The notes under the pieces: generated by a model
Told to the model about the DNA's origin: nothing
Database searches by the model: none
The model's input: the letters and a program-made list of their open reading frames with translations, nothing else
Shown: piece by piece, positions 35,083 through 46,458 of the stretch
Position numbering within the stretch: position 1 is the stretch's first letter
How the letters are laid out: each line of letters opens with the position of its first letter
Source of the DNA: Porphyromonas uenonis DSM 23387 = JCM 13868
GTDB lineage: Bacteria > Bacteroidota > Bacteroidia > Bacteroidales > Porphyromonadaceae
NCBI RefSeq assembly: GCF_000482365.1
Contig: NZ_AXVC01000023.1
Coordinates: forward strand, 37,924 to 101,923
Length of the DNA stretch: 64,000 nt
Direction of reading: 5' to 3'
Program-made: the position numbers and the translations under genes

Positions 35083-38000
35083 TTAGTACTCTTGCCAGCT
35101 CTTGATCTCGAGCTCTTCTAGCGAAAGCGTGCAGAATGCCTTGATATAGGTGGCTGCGAGGCGTGCATTGGTGATCAGAGGGATGTTGAGATCGATCGCA
35201 GCACGGCGTAGCTTGTAGCCATTGGTCAGCTCACCCGTAGAGAGGTTCTTATTGATGTTGACCACGAGGTCTACCTCATGCTGGTGCAACAGGTCGAGTG
35301 CCTGTGGCTGCTCGGTGCTGTCGGGCCAGTGAACGAGCGTGGCGGGGACCCCGTTCTCCTCTAGGAAGTGCTGCGTACCAGCCGTAGCGTAGAGCTTGTA
35401 GCCTTTCTTGTGAAGGAGCTGTGATGCCTCGAGGAGGTCGGCCTTTTGCTTAGCGCCACCCGTCGAGAGGAGGATGCCACGCTCTGGTATGTGATGACCC
35501 ACGGAGAGCATCGCCTTGAGGATAGCCTCCTCGGTGTCTTCACCAATACAGCCCACTTCGCCGGTGGAAACCATATCGACACCTAGCACGGGGTCAGCCT
35601 TTTGCAAGCGGGAGAAGGAGAATTGCGAAGCTTTGATCCCCACATAGTCTAGCGAGAAGGCATCCTTCGTCGGGTGCTCATAGGGCAGTCCTAGCATGAT
35701 TTTAGTTGCTAGATCGATGAAGTTGAGTCGCAGCACCTTGCTCACGAAGGGGAAGCTACGTGAGGCGCGAAGGTTGCACTCGATCACTTTGATCTCGTTG
35801 CCTCGTGCGAGGAACTGGATGTTGAACGGACCCGAGATGTGTAGCGCCTCGGCTATCTGACGCGATATGCGCTTGATGCGTCGTACGGTCTCGACGTAAA
35901 GCTTCTGAGCGGGGAACTGGATGGTCGCATCGCCACTGTGGACGCCGGCGAACTCGATATGCTCGCTGATCGCATAGGCGATGATTTCGCCATGATCGGC
36001 GACGGCATCCATCTCGATCTCCTTGGCATGCTCGACAAACTGCGACACGACGACGGGGTGGTCTTGGGACACATTGGCTGCGAGCTGCAAGAAGCGGAGT
36101 AGCTCCTCCTGATTGGAGCAGACATTCATCGCAGCTCCTGAGAGGACGTAGCTAGGACGCACCAAGACGGGGTAGCCTACACGATCCACGAAGCGGTCGA
36201 TGTCCTCAATAGTAGTGAGCTCGCTCCACTCGGGCTGGTCAATGCCTAGCTCGTCTAGCATGGCGGAGAACTTGTGTCGATCCTCCGCATGGTCTATATC
36301 TTCGGCTTGCGTGCCTAGGATGGTAACTCCATTGGTGGCAAGACGTAACGCTAGGTTGTTCGGGATCTGACCACCGGTAGCTAGGATGACACCCTTGGGA
36401 GCCTCTAGGTCTATGATATCCATGACGCGCTCGAAGGTGAGCTCGTCAAAGTAGAGACGGTCTGACATATCAAAGTCTGTACTGACGGTCTCTGGATTAT
36501 AGTTGATCATGATAGAGCGCAGACCCGCCTTGCGAATGGTGTGTAGCGCATTGACACCGCACCAGTCAAACTCGACGGAGCTACCGATACGATAAGCTCC
36601 CGAGCCTAGCACGATGACCGACTTGCCGTCCTGCTCTGTGGCTATGTCGTGCTCCTCGCCATGATAAGTGAGGTAGAGGTAGTTGCTCTCGGCAGGAACC
36701 TCGGCGGCTAGCGTGTCGATCTGCTTGACATAAGGTAGTATGCCGAGGCTCTTGCGGTGCTGGCGCACTAGGTCAGCCTCTTTGTGCAGAGGCTTTTTGT
36801 ACTCCTTGGTGACGGCACGAGCGATCTGGAAGTCGGTGAAGCCTTGTTCCTTAGCTTGTCGTAGTAGCTCGGCGGGGAGACTCTCGATGGAGTCACAAGT
36901 GCCCAGTGTCTCGGAGGTCTCTAGGATGCCTTGGAGGCGATAGAGGAACCAGCGATCTATCTTCGTAAGCTCGTGGATCTGCTCCACGCTGTATCCCTGA
37001 CGGAACGCTTTGCTGATGACGAAGATGCGGGTATCCGTTGGCTCTCTAAGGGCTGTGTCGATGTCGGGGATGACGAGCTCTTTGTTTTCGCAGAAGCCGT
37101 GCATGCCCTGCCCTATCATGCGGAGTCCCTTTTGGATTGCCTCCTCAAAGGTGCGACCGATCGCCATCACTTCGCCGACAGACTTCATGCTACTGCCGAG
37201 CTGACGAGAGACCCCGTGGAACTTACCGAGGTCCCAGCGTGGTATCTTGCAGACGCAGTAGTCTAGCGCTGGCTCGAAGAAGGCTGGCGTGGAACCTGTC
37301 ACCGCATTCTGCACCTCAAAGAGTCCATAGCCTAGTCCAAGCTTCGCAGCAACGTGTGCGAGGGGATAGCCGGTAGCTTTGCTCGCTAGAGCTGAGGAGC
37401 GTGAGAGACGCGCATTGACCTCGATTACACGGTAGTCCTCACTGTAAGGGTCGAGGGCGTACTGCACATTGCACTCGCCTACGACACCGAGGTGACGGAT
37501 GATCTTGATAGCTATCGTGCGGAGCTTGTGATACTCGTCGTTGGAGAGGGTCTGTGAGGGAGCGATGACGATACTCTCGCCAGTGTGGATGCCGAGCGGG
37601 TCAAAGTTCTCCATATTACAGACGGTGATGCAGTTGTCGTAAGCGTCTCGCACCACCTCGTACTCGATCTCTTTCCAGCCGCGCAAGCTCTTCTCGATCA
37701 GGAGCTGTGGGGAGAAGGCGAAGGCTTTCTCAGCAAGGACTCGGAGCTCCTCATCATTGTCACAGAAGCCACTACCCAAGCCTCCCAAGGCGTAGGCAGC
37801 TCGTACGATGACGGGATAGCCTAGTTGGTTGGCAGCGACGAGAGCGTCCTCCATCGTGGTGACAGCGTGGCTCTGAATCGTCTTAACCTCTATCTCGTCA
37901 AGCTTCTCGACAAAGAGTTCGCGGTCTTCGGTCGCCATAATGGTCTCAACGGGTGTACCGAGGACATCGATGCCGTAACGCTCCAAGACACCCGACTGGA

Positions 38001-38307
38001 AGAGCTGAACTCCACAGTTGAGTGCGGTCTGCCCACCGAAGGCTAGCATGATGCCGTCAGGATGCTCACGCTCTATGACACGCTCTACGAAGTAAGGCGT
38101 GACGGGTAAGAAATAGACCGCATCAGCAACGCCTTCGCTGGTCTGAACTGTAGCGATATTGGGGTTGATGAGGACGGTCTTGATACCCTCCGCTTTGACA
38201 GCTTTGAGAGCTTGTGAGCCGGAATAGTCAAATTCGCCTGCCTCTCCGATCTTGAGTGCACCAGATCCGAGTAGGAGTATCTTATTGTATTGCTTACGCT
38301 GAGTCAT
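35083..38307 (-). CDS. carB: carbamoyl-phosphate synthase large subunit
   Basis: CarB uses ammonia from CarA, bicarbonate and two ATP to make carbamoyl phosphate for pyrimidines and arginine. The two homologous ATP-grasp halves are visible: LLLGSGALKIGEAGEFDYSG at the N-terminus and IVLGSGAYRIGSSVEFDWCG near residue 559. The C-terminal MGS-like allosteric domain (~940-1074) follows. At 1,074 residues it has the standard length. It is 21 nt after carA. Confidence 0.97.
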   Translation of the reverse strand: MTQRKQYNKILLLGSGALKIGEAGEFDYSGSQALKAVKAEGIKTVLINPNIATVQTSEGVADAVYFLPVTPYFVERVIEREHPDGIMLAFGGQTALNCGVQLFQSGVLERYGIDVLGTPVETIMATEDRELFVEKLDEIEVKTIQSHAVTTMEDALVAANQLGYPVIVRAAYALGGLGSGFCDNDEELRVLAEKAFAFSPQLLIEKSLRGWKEIEYEVVRDAYDNCITVCNMENFDPLGIHTGESIVIAPSQTLSNDEYHKLRTIAIKIIRHLGVVGECNVQYALDPYSEDYRVIEVNARLSRSSALASKATGYPLAHVAAKLGLGYGLFEVQNAVTGSTPAFFEPALDYCVCKIPRWDLGKFHGVSRQLGSSMKSVGEVMAIGRTFEEAIQKGLRMIGQGMHGFCENKELVIPDIDTALREPTDTRIFVISKAFRQGYSVEQIHELTKIDRWFLYRLQGILETSETLGTCDSIESLPAELLRQAKEQGFTDFQIARAVTKEYKKPLHKEADLVRQHRKSLGILPYVKQIDTLAAEVPAESNYLYLTYHGEEHDIATEQDGKSVIVLGSGAYRIGSSVEFDWCGVNALHTIRKAGLRSIMINYNPETVSTDFDMSDRLYFDELTFERVMDIIDLEAPKGVILATGGQIPNNLALRLATNGVTILGTQAEDIDHAEDRHKFSAMLDELGIDQPEWSELTTIEDIDRFVDRVGYPVLVRPSYVLSGAAMNVCSNQEELLRFLQLAANVSQDHPVVVSQFVEHAKEIEMDAVADHGEIIAYAISEHIEFAGVHSGDATIQFPAQKLYVETVRRIKRISRQIAEALHISGPFNIQFLARGNEIKVIECNLRASRSFPFVSKVLRLNFIDLATKIMLGLPYEHPTKDAFSLDYVGIKASQFSFSRLQKADPVLGVDMVSTGEVGCIGEDTEEAILKAMLSVGHHIPERGILLSTGGAKQKADLLEASQLLHKKGYKLYATAGTQHFLEENGVPATLVHWPDSTEQPQALDLLHQHEVDLVVNINKNLSTGELTNGYKLRRAAIDLNIPLITNARLAATYIKAFCTLSLEELEIKSWQEY

Positions 38308-38328
38308 GGTTTGGTCGAGCTTGATGGG

Positions 38329-39435
38329 TTATTTCGACAATTGTGGGTAGTTCAGGACGATGTCCTGGAAGTCTGAGAAGAAGTTGAGCGCATCTAGTGG
38401 ACCGCCCTTTGCCTCTGGGTGGAACTGTACCGAGCGAAATGGCAGGTCGGTGTGCATTAGCCCCTCATTGGTGCCATCGTTGAGGTTGGTGTACCACTCT
38501 TCCCATCCCTGAGGGAGTGTCGCTGAGTTGACAGCGTAGCTATGGTTCTGGCTAGTAATGAGGCACTGAGTCGAATTAACCCGTCGGACAGGTTGGTTGT
38601 GTCCGTGATTGCCGTACTTCATCTTATAGATCTTAGCACCAGAGGCAAGCGCCATCAGCTGATTGCCCATGCAGATGCCGTAAGTGGGGAGCTGACGCTC
38701 GAAAGCATACTGTATCTGTCTGATCGTCTCCTTGCAGCAAGTTGGGGAGCCAGGACCATTGCTGATGAAGACGCCTCGCAACTCCTCGATCTGCTCCAAA
38801 GGATAGTCCCAAGGGACACGATGGAGGGTGAAGCGCTCGTCGATGAGCGAGCGAAGGATATTGTCCTTGAGTCCACAGTCGATCAAAGCTATATGACAGT
38901 CGCCCGAACCGTAGATGCGAGGCTCAGGGCAAGAGGCTTGAGCGACTAAGTTTTGGTCTCCGATGGCGGGCTCTATAGGAGAGGTCTCGCCCTCGATGGT
39001 TATCGTGCCGACCTGGATACCGTGATCACGCAGATGCTTGGTCAGGGCTCGCGTATCGATGCCTGTAATCCCCACGACGCCCTGCTCTGCCATGAAGTCT
39101 CCTAAGGACTGCTCCGCATTCCAGTGGGAGTACTCTGGCGAGTAGCTGTTGACTATCAGAGCACGCATGAGACAGCCGTCACTCTCGTAGTAGTTCGGGA
39201 TGTCGTACTCATCTCGGGTAGCTGCGGGGATCCCGTAGTTGCCCACCATCGGATAGGTCATCACCAAGATCTGCCCCATATAGCTGGGGTCTGTGAGCGA
39301 CTCAGTGTAACCATTCATGGCTGTATTAAAGACTACCTCACCGGCCAACTGTCTAGTCGCACCGAAGTGCCAGCCCGTGTAGGTAGATCCGTCTTGTAGC
39401 GTGAGCGTAGCTTTGCGCTGTGTGGATGTTTGCAT
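38329..39435 (-). CDS. carA: carbamoyl-phosphate synthase small subunit
   Basis: The glutaminase subunit that feeds ammonia to CarB. It has the CPSase_sm domain (LTLQDGSTYTGWHFGA, FNTAMNGYTESLTDPSY) followed by a class I amidotransferase domain with nucleophile Cys in TYGICMGNQLMAL and HNQPVRR. The chosen ATG at 39435 gives 368 residues, the family norm. An in-frame start at 39615 would add 60 residues without homology and overlap the purF-type gene. Confidence 0.96.
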   Translation of the reverse strand: MQTSTQRKATLTLQDGSTYTGWHFGATRQLAGEVVFNTAMNGYTESLTDPSYMGQILVMTYPMVGNYGIPAATRDEYDIPNYYESDGCLMRALIVNSYSPEYSHWNAEQSLGDFMAEQGVVGITGIDTRALTKHLRDHGIQVGTITIEGETSPIEPAIGDQNLVAQASCPEPRIYGSGDCHIALIDCGLKDNILRSLIDERFTLHRVPWDYPLEQIEELRGVFISNGPGSPTCCKETIRQIQYAFERQLPTYGICMGNQLMALASGAKIYKMKYGNHGHNQPVRRVNSTQCLITSQNHSYAVNSATLPQGWEEWYTNLNDGTNEGLMHTDLPFRSVQFHPEAKGGPLDALNFFSDFQDIVLNYPQLSK

Positions 39436-39463
39436 GATTATTGGGTGAAAAGAGCGTCTATGT

Positions 39464-41368
39464 CTATTTGCGATTGTACTGCTGCTCGTAATAAGCGATG
39501 AAAGCATCGTTGACGAGATGGGACCCGCCAGGCGTTGGATAGTCGCCCGTAAAGTACCAATCGCCTGGATGATGAGGAATAGCTTCGTGTAGTGTTTCGA
39601 CTGTCTGGTAGACAATGCTCACCTCTGCCTTGATCCCGTCAGACTTGACTAGCTCAGCGATCTTAGCAGAGATCTCCTCTTCGGTAAAGGGAGCGTAGAG
39701 AGTCTTGATCACGTTGGGTACGTACTCCGTGAGAGGACGTTCCCTAAGCGCTATCGCCTCACGGTATGCCTCGTCGAGCATACGCTGCAGTCCTCGCTCC
39801 TGAAGGAGTGCTATCATAGCTCTAAAGGCTATGAACTCGTCTACGTGACGCATATCTATGCCGTAGTAGTCGGGATAGCGAATCTGTGGAGCACTGGAGA
39901 CGAAGACTATCTTGCGCGGACCTAAGCGATCTAGGATCGTGAGGATGCTCTGGCGTATCGTAGTGCCTCGTACGATGCTATCGTCAATGACCACGAGATT
40001 GTCCACGCCACGCTCGATGGAGCCGTAGGTGACGTCGTAGACGTGCGTCGCTAGATCGTTGCGCGTATTGCCCTCGGAGATGAAGGTTCGTAGCTTGATA
40101 TCCTTGATGGCGACCTTCTCACTACGTATCCGTTGCGAGAGTATATGCTTTAGTTGCGCATCAAAGTCTGGAGCTCCCAACGCTTGCTCAATCTGCTCCG
40201 CCTTGCGCTTGTTAAGCTCTAGGTTCAGTCCCTCCAGCATACCGAAGTAAGCGACCTCGGCGGTGTTTGGAATAAAGGAGAAGACCGAGTGGGTCAAGTC
40301 TCCGTTTATCTCTCTGAGGATAGCAGGCGTGAGAAGTTGCCCTAGCATCTTGCGCTCACGATATATGTCTCGATCACTACCACGAGAGAAGTAGATCCGC
40401 TCGAAGGAGCAAGCTTTCAACTCGCCAGGCTCCAGGATCTGCGTGATACTCGGATTAGCTTTGTTGTCTATGGTGAGCGCCTCGCCAGGGTTTAGCTCGA
40501 GGACCTTGTCGTAGGTCACATTCATCACCGTCTGGATCACGGGACGCTCACTAGCAACGACGATGATCTCGTCATCAATATAGTAGAATGCGGGGCGGAT
40601 GCCGTTACGATCTCTCAAGACGAAAGAATCTCCCGATCCCGTCATACCGCACATCACAAAGCCTCCATCCCAGATAGGACTGGTACGACGGAGTACATTG
40701 GTCAGATCCAGATGATCCTCGATGAAGTGCGTTATATCCATCCCCTCTAGCCCCTGCTCCTCGTGAGCGATCTTGTAGAGACGCTCCACCTCACGGTCTA
40801 GACGGTGACCTACTTGGTCTAATATAATATGTGTATCGCTAGAGGTACGAGGATGCTGTCCGATGGCGGTGATTTCGTCAAAGATACCCGACACATTGGT
40901 CAGGTTAAAGTTCCCACACACGGCCAGCGACTTCGCTCTCCAGTTGCTACGGCGTACCATCGGGTGTACGAATGTCAAGCCCGCCAAGTCTGTCGTGCTA
41001 TAGCGTAGATGGCCCATGTAGCAATCCCCGAGGAAAGGCGTATAGCGCTCAGCTTGCGTCGCTTCCTCTACGGTAGGCGTCGTACCACCGTGAGCTGAGG
41101 CTATGGTCTCGTGTACCGTCTTGAAGATCTCCGTTATGGCATTACTGCCGAGAGCTCTCTCTCGATAGATATACTCGTCACCTGGAGGTGCCTGTGTCTT
41201 GACCACCGCTAGCCCAGCGCCATCTTGCCCACGGTTGTGCTGCTTCTCCATCAGGAGGTAGAGCTTGTTCAGCCCGTAGAGGGTCGTACCGTAATGCTCT
41301 GCGTAGTACTCTAGGGGTTTGCGTAGTCGTATGAGTGCTATCCCGCACTCGTGCTTGAGAGGTTCCAT
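39464..41368 (-). CDS. amidophosphoribosyltransferase family protein, long form
   Basis: A 634-residue PurF-family protein. Cys8 after MEPLKHE is the expected N-terminal glutaminase nucleophile. The Ntn glutaminase domain (~8-290, with QHNRGQDGAGLAV) is followed by a phosphoribosyltransferase domain with the PRPP loop VVIDDSIVRGTT near 460. Ordinary PurF is about 470-505 residues; this version carries insertions (~80-130 and C-terminal). Bacteroidota commonly keep such a long paralog beside carA and carB. It may be the purine enzyme or a specialised paralog; context cannot decide. Confidence 0.85.
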   Translation of the reverse strand: MEPLKHECGIALIRLRKPLEYYAEHYGTTLYGLNKLYLLMEKQHNRGQDGAGLAVVKTQAPPGDEYIYRERALGSNAITEIFKTVHETIASAHGGTTPTVEEATQAERYTPFLGDCYMGHLRYSTTDLAGLTFVHPMVRRSNWRAKSLAVCGNFNLTNVSGIFDEITAIGQHPRTSSDTHIILDQVGHRLDREVERLYKIAHEEQGLEGMDITHFIEDHLDLTNVLRRTSPIWDGGFVMCGMTGSGDSFVLRDRNGIRPAFYYIDDEIIVVASERPVIQTVMNVTYDKVLELNPGEALTIDNKANPSITQILEPGELKACSFERIYFSRGSDRDIYRERKMLGQLLTPAILREINGDLTHSVFSFIPNTAEVAYFGMLEGLNLELNKRKAEQIEQALGAPDFDAQLKHILSQRIRSEKVAIKDIKLRTFISEGNTRNDLATHVYDVTYGSIERGVDNLVVIDDSIVRGTTIRQSILTILDRLGPRKIVFVSSAPQIRYPDYYGIDMRHVDEFIAFRAMIALLQERGLQRMLDEAYREAIALRERPLTEYVPNVIKTLYAPFTEEEISAKIAELVKSDGIKAEVSIVYQTVETLHEAIPHHPGDWYFTGDYPTPGGSHLVNDAFIAYYEQQYNRK

Positions 41369-41393
41369 TGATTCGCCGAGGGTTATATCTTAA

Positions 41394-43274
41394 TTAGCGA
41401 CGCTTCTTGTTTTGCTCACGCATGAGCTTCTCTTGCTCCTTCTGCATCTGCTCGAGACGCGCCATAAAGCCTTTCTTCTTCTTCGGCTTCTTTTGGTTCT
41501 CCTCGAGACGTGCCAGCACCTTATCCTCATTGATCAGTAGTCGGCTAGCGACAAACTGCAGGATCGTGATCAGCGTAGAGATAAAGTAGTAGTAGGTCAG
41601 ACCAGCGGCATTGCTATTGAAGAAGATGAAGAACATGATCGTCATCATGTAAGGCATAAAGCGCATCATCTTCATCTGCGAACCACTAGCTCCGCCCGAC
41701 ATGCTCATCGTATAGCGGGAGTAAATGATATTGGTGACAGCCCATAGCAAGCAGAAGAGACTGATATGGTTACCACCCAGTAGCCCCGTGATGAAGGGTA
41801 TGTCCGTGCTCCACGAGATGATGGGATCGTAAGTCGAGAGATCCTTGACCCAGAGGAAACTTTCTCCACGAAGGTCTATAGCCGTCGGGAAGAACATATA
41901 GAGCGCTATCAAGAAAGGCATCTGTAGCAGCATCGGCAAGCAACCACTCATCGGGCTAGCTCCCGCATTGCGGTAGAGCTGCATCGTCGCTTGACTGCGC
42001 TTCATCATCATCTGTTGATCATCGCCCGCATACTTAGCATTGATCGCATCTACCTGTGGCTTCAAGACACGCATCTTAGCTTGCGACATATAGCTCTTGA
42101 AGGTTAGCGGTGAGAGCACCAGCTTGATAATGAGCGTCAGCAAGAGGATGATGATACCCCAGTTGGAGATAAAGCCCTGGAGGAAGTCAATCAGCGGACG
42201 AATCAGAGTGACATTGATCCATCTAAAGAGCGAGCCACCCACATAGATCATCCGCTTGAGGTCTAGTCGCTGCGCCTTATCCACGCCAGCGTCTATGCCC
42301 TTGAGCATGTTGTAGTCTAGAGGTCCCATGAAGAGTGCAAAGTTCGCCTTGCGCCCATCACGTATGTCCATTGCGAAAGCCCCTTGATACTTGCAGTCCT
42401 TGATATAGTTTGTCTCCTTAGGCTCAGTCGTGAAGGACATCTTGTTTTCCTCTAGGCGCGTATCTTCCAGACCGATGAGGACGGTGCTAAAGAACTTATC
42501 CTTCATTGCCACCCACTGGATCTTCTCGCGGACATCCTTCTCCTGCGTCATTTTGGTTTCCTTGAGCTTCTCTACATCATCGCCCGGATACTTATAGTAT
42601 ATAGTGGAGTACTGATTCTCAAACTTCCAGGAGAGTTCCTGACGCGGTATGCGCAGGCTCATCTCTAGGTCTTGCATCGCATTGTTGCTATGTAGGAGCG
42701 ATCCTAAGCCTTGTGCCTCGATAGCCATACCGAGCATATACCCCTCGTGAGGCATCGTGTAGATGATGCGGAGGTAGCTTGACGAATCTATCGGGAGCGT
42801 CATCTGGAGCGTTGAGTCGTTGGGCTGGCTAGCTAGCCAGATCAGATCTTTCGTCTCTAGGATTTGGTTTTGATTCGTCCGTATAGGCAGATTGAGCATA
42901 AAGTCCCCAGGAGCAAAGAGTCGCACCTGTGTACTATCGAAGCTCTTGTAGCCCGCTAGCTCAGCCGAGACAGGCATAGCCCCCTGTGTGGTAAAGGTGA
43001 CGCTAAGCTTATCATTGGACATTGTGTACTCCTTAGCAGACTGAGCCATCAACTGGCTAAAAGCGTAGAGCGAGTCTACAGGAGCAGGCTTTGCTGCATC
43101 TGAAGTCGTTTGGCTCTCCTCTGCAGAGGCTGTAGCGGCATTCGTGACGACCTGAGTGGTATCAGTCGCAGGTGTAGGCGTGGATGCAGGCTTCTGCTTA
43201 GGAAGTAGGAAGACTGAGTAGACAACGATGACCACACCAATCAGAACGATACCTATGAGGTTTGATTTATTCAT
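41394..43274 (-). CDS. yidC: membrane protein insertase YidC
   Basis: YidC inserts and folds inner-membrane proteins with or without Sec. The N-terminal membrane anchor is at ~6-24, followed by a low-complexity Thr/Ala/Ser linker and a large periplasmic domain (~75-340). The conserved insertase core with about five segments (~350-590) and a Lys-rich tail complete it. At 626 residues it is typical of Gram-negative YidC1. It lies between pyrG and the purF-type gene with gaps of 52 and 25 nt, so it appears co-transcribed with nucleotide synthesis. Confidence 0.96.
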   Translation of the reverse strand: MNKSNLIGIVLIGVVIVVYSVFLLPKQKPASTPTPATDTTQVVTNAATASAEESQTTSDAAKPAPVDSLYAFSQLMAQSAKEYTMSNDKLSVTFTTQGAMPVSAELAGYKSFDSTQVRLFAPGDFMLNLPIRTNQNQILETKDLIWLASQPNDSTLQMTLPIDSSSYLRIIYTMPHEGYMLGMAIEAQGLGSLLHSNNAMQDLEMSLRIPRQELSWKFENQYSTIYYKYPGDDVEKLKETKMTQEKDVREKIQWVAMKDKFFSTVLIGLEDTRLEENKMSFTTEPKETNYIKDCKYQGAFAMDIRDGRKANFALFMGPLDYNMLKGIDAGVDKAQRLDLKRMIYVGGSLFRWINVTLIRPLIDFLQGFISNWGIIILLLTLIIKLVLSPLTFKSYMSQAKMRVLKPQVDAINAKYAGDDQQMMMKRSQATMQLYRNAGASPMSGCLPMLLQMPFLIALYMFFPTAIDLRGESFLWVKDLSTYDPIISWSTDIPFITGLLGGNHISLFCLLWAVTNIIYSRYTMSMSGGASGSQMKMMRFMPYMMTIMFFIFFNSNAAGLTYYYFISTLITILQFVASRLLINEDKVLARLEENQKKPKKKKGFMARLEQMQKEQEKLMREQNKKRR

Positions 43275-43326
43275 CTAAAGTATAGAGTATGTCGTGTATA
43301 AAAGAAACTGCTCGAGATGTGCGCCC

Positions 43327-44943
<1,617 letters not shown>

Positions 44944-44982
44944 TTATAGAGGTACCACACTCCATTAAAACTTAAGTCTGTG

Positions 44983-44990
44983 CAAAGGTA
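44983..44990 (-). promoter_or_regulatory. -7 box of the pyrG operon
   Basis: TACCTTTG on the minus strand, 54 nt before the pyrG start. Confidence 0.7.
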
Positions 44991-45152
44991 CTAAATAGTG
45001 ACCACTACGACCTCACCATTTATATATGAATCTACAGGCTGGTTCGCCCAGCAATGAATTCTAGTCGCTTGAATCATTTGCAATGGGGAGCTAGGAGCCA
45101 CTCTCTGCATGCTTACGATATCACCCACACGGAGGCAAGCAAAGCTCCTTCG

Positions 45153-45506
45153 CAGGACTGACTCATTGTAACCAGCCGTCTAGGAGCTGCATATGACGAT
45201 AACTAGGGAACACGCTTCAATTATTGATACAGAGTGACTACAGAAGCGCTCTGATTACACCTTCCTCCCGAAGAATGGAATTCCTACCTGGGAATTTGCC
45301 CAATAGCTACCTAGGAATTCCCCCAATTCCTACCTAGGAAATAAAAAATTCTTCGGAGGAATCAAATGAAACTTCGGAGGAATCAAAAAATAAGTCCGAA
45401 GAATTTTTCATTTCCTAGGTAGCAAATCAGAAATATCTACGGAGGAATTTGGGCAATTCCTAGGTAGGAATTGAAACGAGCTCATTTTTAGCATGCGTCA
45501 GCCCTG
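45153..45506 (-). mobile_element. inverted-ended element with stem-loop core, copy 2 (354 bp)
   Basis: The left end CAGGACTGACTCATTGTAA and right end (read inward CAGGGCTGACGCATGCTAA) are terminal inverted repeats. The sequence is homologous to 5278-5585 but inverted and carries extra stem-loops. Core units include AATTCC-TAGGTA-GGAATT, ATTTCC-TAGGTA-GCAAAT and TTCTTCGGAGGAATC. No coding capacity is evident. Confidence 0.78.
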
Positions 45507-45840
45507 ATTGCACCCCTAGTAGCCAGTGTTACTCAAACGACCTATAACCAGAGAAAAAGATTTTCCTCTGATTGAGACATGTCACAACTAGCTATGCAAC
45601 AGGTCTCTAAGCTTCACTACAGGAGCGTTGTCTTGTCGCATTTTAGTCATGCCGAGTAGAAATTGACGAGATAGCAGTTGTTAGTTTCAAAAATTGTCGT
45701 ACCTTTGTCACCGCTAAGGAGCAAAGGAGTGACGCTCTCGCCCTCATGGCCTAGGCTAGCGTGCCTATCTGAAGGGGTTCATCTTAGAGCTTCGCAAAAA
45801 AAAAGTCGCCTGTAGCTATTGCAGTGTTGATAAGTTTTTG
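45507..45840. other. non-coding region with an orphan promoter-like site
   Basis: I see no open frame worth calling. TACCTTTG at 45700-45707 looks like a second promoter about 160 nt upstream of the tRNA-Asp gene. The sequence between could be a small RNA or just an alternative tRNA leader. An A9 run lies near 45796-45804. Confidence 0.35.
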
Positions 45841-45848
45841 TACCTTTG
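45841..45848 (+). promoter_or_regulatory. -7 box of the tRNA-Asp/Leu/Leu cluster
   Basis: TACCTTTG lies 17 nt before the mature tRNA-Asp 5' end. Confidence 0.72.
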
Positions 45849-45865
45849 CAGAGCAAAACAACCGA

Positions 45866-45939
45866 GGTGCGGTAGTTCAGCTGGTTAGAATACCTGCCTG
45901 TCACGCAGGGGGTCACGGGTTCGAGTCCCGTCCGCACCG
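45866..45939 (+). tRNA. tRNA-Asp (GTC)
   Basis: Acceptor GGTGCGG/CCGCACC, anticodon stem CCTGC/GCAGG with loop CTGTCAC giving GTC, T-arm ACGGGTTCGAGTCCCGT, discriminator G. CCA is not encoded. Confidence 0.96.
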
Positions 45940-46112
45940 CTCTGATTCCTCATACGAGGTCACAGCTTCTTGACAAGATGGTCAGTAAGCATGACGGAGT
46001 AAGAGGTTTCTTAGTCTTAAGGAGATAGCGATCTCCTGATTACAGCATTTTTAGACTCCCCATTATTGCTATGGCGAGTCTTTTGTACGTACACAGGTAG
46101 TCACTGCTACAA

Positions 46113-46196
46113 GCCCAAGTGGCGGAACTGGTAGACGCGCTAGTTTCAGGTACTAGTAAACGCAAGTTTGTGCAGGTTCGATTCCTGTCTTGGGCA
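46113..46196 (+). tRNA. tRNA-Leu (CAG)
   Basis: Acceptor GCCCAAG/CTTGGGC, anticodon stem CTAGT/ACTAG with loop TTCAGGT giving CAG, a long variable arm (class II), T-arm GCAGGTTCGATTCCTGT, discriminator A. Confidence 0.95.
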
Positions 46197-46255
46197 CCTA
46201 GAGTTGCTATAAGCGTAGTAGTTGCTGTGAGAGACTATATAATATTATAATGTAT

Positions 46256-46339
46256 GCGCAGGTGGTGGAATTGGTAGACACGCTACTTTGAGGGGGTAGT
46301 GCCAGCAATGGTGTGTGAGTTCGACTCTCATCCTGCGTA
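46256..46339 (+). tRNA. tRNA-Leu (GAG)
   Basis: Acceptor GCGCAGG/CCTGCGT (first pair G-U), anticodon stem CTACT/GGTAG with loop TTGAGGG giving GAG, a long variable arm, and a TTCGACTC T-loop. Class II tRNA. Confidence 0.92.
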
Positions 46340-46344
46340 CTACG

Positions 46345-46402
46345 AGAGAGACCTATTGGATGACCTTACATAGATGAGGCTTCAGTAGGTCTCTCTTTTT
46401 TG
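46345..46402 (+). terminator. terminator of the tRNA cluster
   Basis: AGAGAGACCTA pairs with TAGGTCTCTCT and is followed by a T-run (TTTTTG). Confidence 0.85.
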
Positions 46403-46431
46403 TGCCTACCCTACCTCAGCCTACACCGTTG

Positions 46432-46458
46432 GAGACTGTTGACTTTTGCAACAGTCTC
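46432..46458 (+). mobile_element. 27-bp solo remnant of the 175-bp element
   Basis: GAGACTGTTG and GCAACAGTCTC are separated by a few bases, exactly as in the right-hand end of the full 175-bp copies. Flanks CGTTG and TGTTG match at 4 of 5 positions, consistent with an old target duplication. Confidence 0.75.

Noticed and set aside
39436..39615. Sixty-residue N-terminal extension of carA
   Set aside because: It overlaps the 3' end of the purF-type gene in another frame and has no similarity to CarA; ATG 39435 gives the family length.
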